Assembly (NCBI GenBank): GCA_015067705.1
Contig: SVLW01000004.1
Span: 19,668 to 83,667, forward strand
Direction of reading: 5' to 3'
DNA from: Oscillospiraceae bacterium
Lineage (GTDB): Bacteria; Bacillota; Clostridia; Oscillospirales; QAMX01
DNA: 64,000 nucleotides
Shown here: positions 58,985 through 64,000 of the stretch, in pieces
How the letters are laid out: every line of letters begins with the position of its first letter
How positions within the stretch are numbered: the first letter of the stretch is position 1
Notes under the pieces: model-generated
What the model was told of the DNA's origin: nothing
Seen by the model: only the letters and a program-made list of their open reading frames with translations
Database searches by the model: none
Program-made: the position numbers and the translations under genes

Positions 58985-59539
58985 ATGAACAAGCAAAAGA
59001 TTCTGCGGCACGGACTGGTCTGGACTTTACTGGCGGCGCTCTTCCTCGGGATGTTCTCCCATCTCACGGCGGGGGCCGTGTTCTTCCCGCCGCCGGTGGA
59101 CGCCCCGGAGCTGGGGCGGCTGCAGTACGAGAATGCCGCGCCGAACAGCGACGTCTTCGCGCCCCGGGACGGCAGCGACCGCTACGCCGCCCTCTCCCTG
59201 ACAGAGAACGACCGGGAGCTTCTGGCCCGCATTGTCTATCTGGAGGCCAGAGGGGAGTGCTTTGAGGGGCAGGTGGCCGTGTGCGAGGTGGTGTTGAACC
59301 GCGTCCTCTCGGATGCCTTCCCGGACAGTGTGGAGGCCGTGCTCTATGCCCCCGGCCAGTTCTCTCCGGCCCATCTGCTGGCCAATACCACGCCCGGCGA
59401 TACGCAATACCGCGCCGTAGACGAAGCCATGGACGGACGGGAAACCATCCTTCCGGAAAACGTGGTCTATTTCGCCATGTCTCCCCAAAACTCCCGCCTC
59501 GCCGCCCACATCGGCTGCCACTACTTCTGCGAACTATAA
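58985..59539 (+). CDS. Cell wall hydrolase, SleB family
   Basis: The 184-residue product has a membrane or signal segment (residues 9-30) and a SleB-type lytic domain: LLARIVYLEARGECFEGQVAVCEVVLNRV (about 78-106) with the catalytic glutamate, then YAPGQFSPAHL. SleB-like enzymes cut spore cortex or vegetative peptidoglycan. The start MNKQKILRHG follows AGGGA; an in-frame GTG four codons upstream is less likely. It is a single gene. Confidence 0.9.
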   Translation: MNKQKILRHGLVWTLLAALFLGMFSHLTAGAVFFPPPVDAPELGRLQYENAAPNSDVFAPRDGSDRYAALSLTENDRELLARIVYLEARGECFEGQVAVCEVVLNRVLSDAFPDSVEAVLYAPGQFSPAHLLANTTPGDTQYRAVDEAMDGRETILPENVVYFAMSPQNSRLAAHIGCHYFCEL

Positions 59540-59545
59540 GAAAAC

Positions 59546-59578
59546 GCTCTCATCGTAAATCCGATGAGAGCATTTTTT
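59546..59578. terminator. Bidirectional terminator between the SleB-like gene and nudC
   Basis: GCTCTCATCG (59546-59555) and CGATGAGAGC (59562-59571) pair, with TTTTTT after on the plus strand. Confidence 0.85.
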
Positions 59579-60395
59579 ACATCAATCCACGGCGGAAGGC
59601 GTCCATCATTTTGGCGGTCATGCTGATATCCTGGCTTCTGTCCTGCACCTCGGCGCGCTCCACCCATACGGCCTCAGAGAGTTCGTTCTCGTCCAGAGTG
59701 ATGGTGTCGTCGCCGTCCAGATCCGCAAAGAAGCCCACCAGCAGGGACTGGGAATAGCCCCAGGGCTGGTTATCGTAATACTGGATGTTTTTGATCTTCA
59801 CGCCGGCTTCTTCCATGACTTCCCGGCGCACCGTGGCCTCCAGAGACTCGCCGATCTCGCAGAAGCCCGCGATCAGGGCATAATCCCGGAATCCCCGTCC
59901 GCGATAACGGGTGAGGAGAATCTTCTCCCCATTGCGGACGCCCACGATGATGGCCACGGACATATCAGGATAGCGGATGTTGCCGCATTCCGGGCAAACC
60001 ATGGCGCGCTCGTCGGCCTTGTGCTGCATGGGTTTTCCACAGGCACCACAGAAACGGGTGCGGCCATACCAGACAGACAGGTGATAACCCGTAACGCCTG
60101 CAAAGGCCATCCAAAGGGGCTGCACCTGGCGCAGGGCGCGGGTGTTCTGGTAATGATACTGCTCGTTTTCCGGCAGTTCTTCGTCCAACAGGAAGAAATC
60201 CCGGCCGGAAATGGAGAATAAGTACTGAAGCTTTCCGGTATCGATGGCAAAATCCCCCACCAGCGGCAGAGTCGGCTCTCCATCATCCCGGAGATAGATC
60301 TCATTTTTGCGGTAGACCATCAGAAAATCATCCGGCTTCGCGGGACGGGGCGTATATTCCACATGGTATTCCGCCGGTGCAATGTCGTGCAGCAT
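59577..60395 (-). CDS. nudC: NAD(+) diphosphatase NudC
   Basis: NudC hydrolyses NADH and NAD-capped RNA. The 272 residues have a zinc ribbon CGACGKP...MVCPECGNIRYP (about 137-165) and the Nudix box GFCEIGESLEATVRREVMEEAG (about 198-219), followed by the SQSLL motif of the NADH branch. It overlaps the VOC gene by one base, so the pair is co-transcribed. Confidence 0.93.
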   Translation of the reverse strand: MLHDIAPAEYHVEYTPRPAKPDDFLMVYRKNEIYLRDDGEPTLPLVGDFAIDTGKLQYLFSISGRDFFLLDEELPENEQYHYQNTRALRQVQPLWMAFAGVTGYHLSVWYGRTRFCGACGKPMQHKADERAMVCPECGNIRYPDMSVAIIVGVRNGEKILLTRYRGRGFRDYALIAGFCEIGESLEATVRREVMEEAGVKIKNIQYYDNQPWGYSQSLLVGFFADLDGDDTITLDENELSEAVWVERAEVQDRSQDISMTAKMMDAFRRGLM

Positions 60396-60805
60396 TAGAG
60401 TACCTCCCCGATTTCCTGGAAGAATTCCACGTCCTCGCCGCAGGGGCCCTTCACAAAGGCCACATAGGCACGGAACGGCGGCACGGTGGGCAGCTCGCCC
60501 ACATGGGGGCCGTTTTCGGAGACATAGCCCGCCTGCGCCAGATGTTCGAGCACTTCGTCCAGATCCTCTACGGACAGGGCAATGTGATGCACCGCGCCAT
60601 AGGTTTCCACGCCGTCATCCCGAAGACCCAGCTCCAGAATGCTGTTGCCCAGATCAATGAACGCGCCGCGGCGGCCATTCACGTCCCAGGAACGAATGGT
60701 GCCGCAGCCTAAGAGGCCGCAGTAGAACTCCACGGTCTTATCGTACTGCTCCGGTGTGGTGGGATGCAGGGAAAAATGGTGAATACCGGTAATATACTGT
60801 TTCAT
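60395..60805 (-). CDS. VOC-family (glyoxalase-like) protein
   Basis: The 136-residue product has two beta-alpha-beta-beta-beta repeats. ITGIHHFSLHPTT and VHHIALSVEDLDEVLEHL give the histidines of the metal site, with VEFFQEIGE at the end supplying the glutamate. It may be a glyoxalase, an isomerase or a resistance-type binding protein. It lies directly before nudC with a 1-base overlap and after the DUF436 gene, 37 bases away. Confidence 0.85.
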   Translation of the reverse strand: MKQYITGIHHFSLHPTTPEQYDKTVEFYCGLLGCGTIRSWDVNGRRGAFIDLGNSILELGLRDDGVETYGAVHHIALSVEDLDEVLEHLAQAGYVSENGPHVGELPTVPPFRAYVAFVKGPCGEDVEFFQEIGEVL

Positions 60806-60842
60806 GGCGATTCTCCCTTTCTTTTTCTCTCAAATTGCGGTT

Positions 60843-61388
60843 TTACAGCAGATTTTCGTCATAAATGGCGCGCACGCCGCCGATGAATTTCGGGCGGGTG
60901 CGGGCGGCCAGCACCATGGCCGCGCCGATGTGATTGTGCTCCAGACGCAGCGGCACCGCCACTTTTTTCAGGTGCATGCCGATCATGGTAAAGCCAATGT
61001 CGAGACCCGCGTCGGCGCGGATCTCCTCCAGCGCCACGGGATCGGAAAAGCCTTTGTAGGCATGGGTGGCAAGAGAGCCGCCGGCCTTGGGCTGGGGCAC
61101 CACGTTCACCGGCTCCGCAAAGGGCACGGCGGCGCGCTCCGTAATAATGGCGCGGTTTAAGTGCTCACAGCACTGGATGGCCAGGAAAAGGCCGTTTTCT
61201 TTAGTGAAATCCAAAAGGGCACGGAAGATCTCGCCCGCCACGTCGGGATTGGAATTGGTGCCGATTTTCGATCCCACCACCTCACTGGTGGAACAGCCCA
61301 CCACCACGATCTGCCCGGCGCGCAGCTTTGCCTGCTGGCTCAGTTCCTGGATAGCGGCTTTTGTTTCTTCATAAATGGACTGACTCAT
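60843..61388 (-). CDS. YwlG-family protein (TIGR01440/DUF436)
   Basis: The 181-residue product starts MSQSIYEETKAAIQELSQQAKL. It carries VVGCSTSEVVGSKIGTNSN near 29-47 and FLAIQCCEHLNRAIITERA, conserved blocks of the Bacillus YwlG family, whose role is unknown. It begins the DUF436-VOC-nudC unit. The neighbouring NudC hints at nucleotide metabolism, but this is inference. GAGG precedes the ATG. Confidence 0.85.
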   Translation of the reverse strand: MSQSIYEETKAAIQELSQQAKLRAGQIVVVGCSTSEVVGSKIGTNSNPDVAGEIFRALLDFTKENGLFLAIQCCEHLNRAIITERAAVPFAEPVNVVPQPKAGGSLATHAYKGFSDPVALEEIRADAGLDIGFTMIGMHLKKVAVPLRLEHNHIGAAMVLAARTRPKFIGGVRAIYDENLL

Positions 61389-61436
61389 GATAGTTTTCCT
61401 CGGTTATTGATCTGATTTACTGCAAGAAGTTCCCGT

Positions 61437-61466
61437 AAAAAGAGAGCCTCACAGGCTCTCTTTTTT
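61437..61466 (-). terminator. Terminator overlapping the end of the HAD gene
   Basis: AAAAAGAGAGCCT and AGGCTCTCTTTTTT pair around a 3-base loop. The stop codon of the HAD gene (plus 61449-61451) lies inside, as with clpC. Confidence 0.9.
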
Positions 61467-62108
61467 GATGAGGTCGTATAATTCCCCGGCAGTTGCACAC
61501 AAGATGTCGGCCCCTGCGGCGGTGAGTTCCTCCGCGCCGCGGAAGCCCCAGAGCACCCCGACGGTGAAGATCCCGGCATTTTTGCCGGTTTCGATATCCA
61601 CAGAGGTATCGCCGATATAGACCGCCTCCTCCGCCGTACAGTCCAGAAGGGAGAGCGCTTCCTGCACTGCCGCGGGACTGGGCTTCAGGGGGACGTTGTC
61701 ACGGCCGCCGAATACCACATCAAAGGTATCTGGAAAATAATGGAAAATCGCCGCTTTCGTGCGGTCGTCCGGTTTATTGGACACCACCGCCATGCGGATG
61801 CCGTCCGCCAGAAGACGCGCGATCAGCTCCGGGATCCCCGGATAGGGCTTGGTACAGACGTTCCAGTTTTCCTCATAATACGCGGTATAGCGCTGATACA
61901 CTGCCTCGTAGGTGGCGTCGTCCACGCCTTCCGGCAGAGCGCGGCGGATGAGATTCCGGGCGCCTTTGCCCACGAAATAGAAGTATTTCTCACGGGGATG
62001 GGTGGGGAAACCATTCTCTAAAAGCGCGGTATTCACGGCATTTGCCAGATCGTCCACGGTATCCAGCAGGGTTCCGTCTAAATCAAAGATGGCGCAGCGT
62101 TTTTTCAT
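61449..62108 (-). CDS. HAD-family hydrolase, phosphoglycolate-phosphatase type
   Basis: The 219-residue product opens CAIFDLDGTLLDTVDDLANAVN with the DxDGT nucleophile (about 8-12), then has a helical cap (residues 20-80), motif II VVSNKPDD, and motifs III/IV KPSPAA and YIGDTSVD. It is typical of Gph-type phosphatases. The ATG overlaps the gyrA stop by 4 bases (ATGA), so it is translated behind gyrA. Confidence 0.88.
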   Translation of the reverse strand: MKKRCAIFDLDGTLLDTVDDLANAVNTALLENGFPTHPREKYFYFVGKGARNLIRRALPEGVDDATYEAVYQRYTAYYEENWNVCTKPYPGIPELIARLLADGIRMAVVSNKPDDRTKAAIFHYFPDTFDVVFGGRDNVPLKPSPAAVQEALSLLDCTAEEAVYIGDTSVDIETGKNAGIFTVGVLWGFRGAEELTAAGADILCATAGELYDLIKKESL

Positions 62109-64000
62109 ACGTCATCACCGGTTTCTTCTGCGGTCTCCGCGGCCTCTTCCGCCGGGAGTTCTTCCTCCGCATCGTCCTCTTCCTCCCGCTGCACCGCGGC
62201 AATATCGATGACCTCGCTCTGGGAACGCATGAGAATGACGCCCTGGCTGGCGCGGCCGGTGATGCGGATATCCTCCACGCCCATGCGGATGATCTGGCCG
62301 TCAGAGGTAATGAGCAGGAGATCCTCCTCCTCGCTGATGACGCGGATGCCGGCCACCGGACCGGTTTTCTCCGTCACGTCATGGGAGATCACGCCCATAC
62401 CGGCGCGGTGCTTCATGGGATAATCGCCGACTTTGGTGCGCTTGCCATAGCCCTTCTGGGTGACGGACAGGAGCAGCTCGTCGCCGCTGACTGCCACGGC
62501 GCCCACGACGCAGTCGCCCTCCGGCAGATCAATACCGCGCACGCCGCCGGCATTGCGGCCCATGACACGGACTTCGCGTTCATCGAAGTGGATGCCGCGG
62601 CCGGACTGGGACGCCAGGATGATGGATCTGTCGCCGTCGGTGTGGAATACGGAGATCAGCTCGTCATCCTCCCGGAGGGAGATGACCCGCAGACCGCTGC
62701 GGCGGATCTTTCCGATGGAGTCCACGTTCACGCGCTTGACGGTGCCCAGCTTCGTGACAAAGAAGAGATAGTGGCCGCTCTCGGTGAGATCCTCGGTCTC
62801 CTCCACATCATCGGCTGCGTTTTGATTGGCGACGTAATCGTCAATATCGATCTCCACAGGCAGAATGGCGGTGACTTTTTCGTCCTCATTCAGCTGTAAG
62901 AGGTTTACCATGTTGGTACCGCGGGCATTTCGTCCGGCCAGGGGGATCTGATATCCCTTCAGGCGGAACACGCGGCCGCGATTGGTGAAGAACAGGATAT
63001 AGTTATGGGTCATGGTGGCGAACACGGAGGAGACCAGGTCTTCCTCACGGGTGGCCATGCCGGACACACCACGGCCGCCGCGGCGCTGGGCACGATACTG
63101 TGCCGCCTGCAGGCGCTTGATATAGCCAAGACGGGTGGCGGTATAGACACACATTTCATTTTCAATGAGGTCTTCCACATCGATCTCGTTGTCCACTTCC
63201 TGGATCTCGGTGACGCGGTCGCTGCCGTATTTCTCGCGGATCTCCAAAAGCTCATCCTTCAATACGCCGCGAATCAGGGCCGGATCGGCCAGAAGACCCT
63301 CGTAATAGCGGATCTTTGCGGCGATCTCGTCATATTCCGCCTGCAGCTTTTCCCGGTCAAGGCCCTGCAGGGCGCGCAGACGCATATCAAGGATGGCCTG
63401 TGCCTGGATCTCGTCCAGATCAAAGCGCGCCATGAGGTTCTGCTTGGCGTCGTCATAACTGGAACGGATGATGCGGATCACTTCGTCAATATGATCCTGT
63501 GCGATCAGAAGGCCTTCCAGCAGATGGGCGCGCTCTCTGGCCTTTCTCAGGTCATAGCGGGTGCGGCGGGTGATAACATCCATCTGGAACGTGAGATATT
63601 CGTCCAGGATCTGGCGCAGGGAGAGGATCTTCGGCTGAGTCTGGTTATTCACCAGGGCCAGCATGATGATGGAGAAGCTGGCCTGCAGCTGGGTCTGGAG
63701 GAACAGGCGGTTTAAGACCACCTGGGGATTGGCGTCGCGCTTTAATTCGATGACCATACGCATACCGCTGCGGTCGGACTCGTCACGCAGATCGGAAATG
63801 CCGTCCAGACGCTTTTCCTTCACCTGATCGGCAATATTGCGGATCAGCTGGCGCTTGTTCACCTGATAGGGCAGCTCCGTCACGATGATGCGGGTGCGAT
63901 GGTCGCGGCCGTACTCCTCAAACTCGGTACGGGCGCGCACCACGATCTTGCCGCGGCCGGTGGCATAGGCCTGACGGATACCGGCGCGGCCCATAATGAT
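62105..64000 (-). CDS. gyrA: DNA gyrase subunit A, C-terminal part (5' end outside window)
   Basis: The visible 631 residues are the C-terminal three quarters of GyrA. They begin [27 protein letters not shown], within the breakage-reunion domain, and the reading frame is open to the window edge. A helical coiled coil follows, then the GyrA box [11 protein letters not shown] near 320 and six beta-pinwheel blades with repeats such as [14 protein letters not shown] and [14 protein letters not shown] turns. The acidic tail ([11 protein letters not shown]) is typical. The catalytic tyrosine is outside. The stop overlaps the HAD gene start. Confidence 0.97.
   Translation of the reverse strand: MIMGRAGIRQAYATGRGKIVVRARTEFEEYGRDHRTRIIVTELPYQVNKRQLIRNIADQVKEKRLDGISDLRDESDRSGMRMVIELKRDANPQVVLNRLFLQTQLQASFSIIMLALVNNQTQPKILSLRQILDEYLTFQMDVITRRTRYDLRKARERAHLLEGLLIAQDHIDEVIRIIRSSYDDAKQNLMARFDLDEIQAQAILDMRLRALQGLDREKLQAEYDEIAAKIRYYEGLLADPALIRGVLKDELLEIREKYGSDRVTEIQEVDNEIDVEDLIENEMCVYTATRLGYIKRLQAAQYRAQRRGGRGVSGMATREEDLVSSVFATMTHNYILFFTNRGRVFRLKGYQIPLAGRNARGTNMVNLLQLNEDEKVTAILPVEIDIDDYVANQNAADDVEETEDLTESGHYLFFVTKLGTVKRVNVDSIGKIRRSGLRVISLREDDELISVFHTDGDRSIILASQSGRGIHFDEREVRVMGRNAGGVRGIDLPEGDCVVGAVAVSGDELLLSVTQKGYGKRTKVGDYPMKHRAGMGVISHDVTEKTGPVAGIRVISEEEDLLLITSDGQIIRMGVEDIRITGRASQGVILMRSQSEVIDIAAVQREEEDDAEEELPAEEAAETAEETGDDV

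Noticed and set aside
1..64000. tRNA, rRNA, insertion sequence, integrase or phage genes
   Set aside because: No cloverleaf with CCA-type end, no rRNA blocks and no transposase or integrase motifs were seen on either strand by eye; tRNAscan and an IS search would be needed to exclude them fully.

Overview
The window is GC-rich (roughly 60% by eye), gene-dense chromosomal DNA from a low-copy, strictly bacterial context. The gene set points to the Firmicutes, class Clostridia, most likely an Oscillospirales-type gut anaerobe. The pointers are the ctsR-mcsA-mcsB-clpC stress operon with CtsR heptad operators, Rex, an isoleucine T-box leader, a CarD-ispD-ispF cluster, a SleB-type cell wall hydrolase, SLH surface anchoring and scattered glycoside hydrolases. 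Genus cannot be set from this sequence alone. I see no phage, insertion sequence, CRISPR array, tRNA or rRNA.

Layout. 0.06-6 kb (minus strand): rex, then the clpC-mcsB-mcsA-ctsR operon, with a strong promoter flanked by two CtsR operators. 6.2-10.2 kb (plus): an MFS transporter, then a 799-residue SLH surface protein behind a leader ORF and attenuator-like hairpin. 10.2-16.3 kb (minus): a PAP2 and acyltransferase lipid pair, a small phosphotransferase, a 1-phosphofructokinase-type kinase, and nth-truB-ribF. 16.5-18.2 kb (plus): pfkA and sfsA. 18.4-26.3 kb (minus): a MATE exporter, then a GH95-GH27-rhodanese-tepA unit and an unrecognised gene. 26.4-38.9 kb (plus): yqeG-like HAD and M24 peptidase, a beta-helix protein, a sulfur and tRNA operon (cysteine desulfurase, thiI, pncC, comM-like), a divergent uracil-DNA glycosylase, carD-ispD-ispF and an amidohydrolase. 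39-41.4 kb (minus): sugar-handling genes. 41.8-46.7 kb (plus): T-box, ileS and a GH172 enzyme. 47-49.6 kb (minus): hexokinase then pgi. 50-59.5 kb (plus): a phosphopantetheinyl transferase, ahcY, metY with a structured leader, rpe, ychF, nadE and a SleB-like hydrolase. 59.6-64 kb (minus): nudC, a VOC protein, a YwlG-type protein, a HAD phosphatase and the 3' part of gyrA, cut by the window edge.

Functionally the window is a primary-metabolism backbone: hexokinase, Pgi, PfkA, 1-PFK and Rpe for glycolysis and pentose phosphate, fed by single secreted or cytoplasmic glycosidases (GH27, GH95, GH172, beta-helix). AhcY and MetY serve methionine and sulfur recycling. Protein quality control is regulated by CtsR, and isoprenoid and tRNA-modification genes are also present.

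The most unusual non-coding content is: (1) about ten intergenic islands built from the same modular inverted repeats; (2) a promoter-to-terminator unit of about 275 bp at 30.3 kb with no normal gene; (3) a structured, terminator-bearing leader before metY; (4) a promoter buried inside a long terminator-like inverted repeat before the beta-helix gene; (5) a 28-codon leader ORF whose stop codon lies in a terminator stem before the SLH gene.
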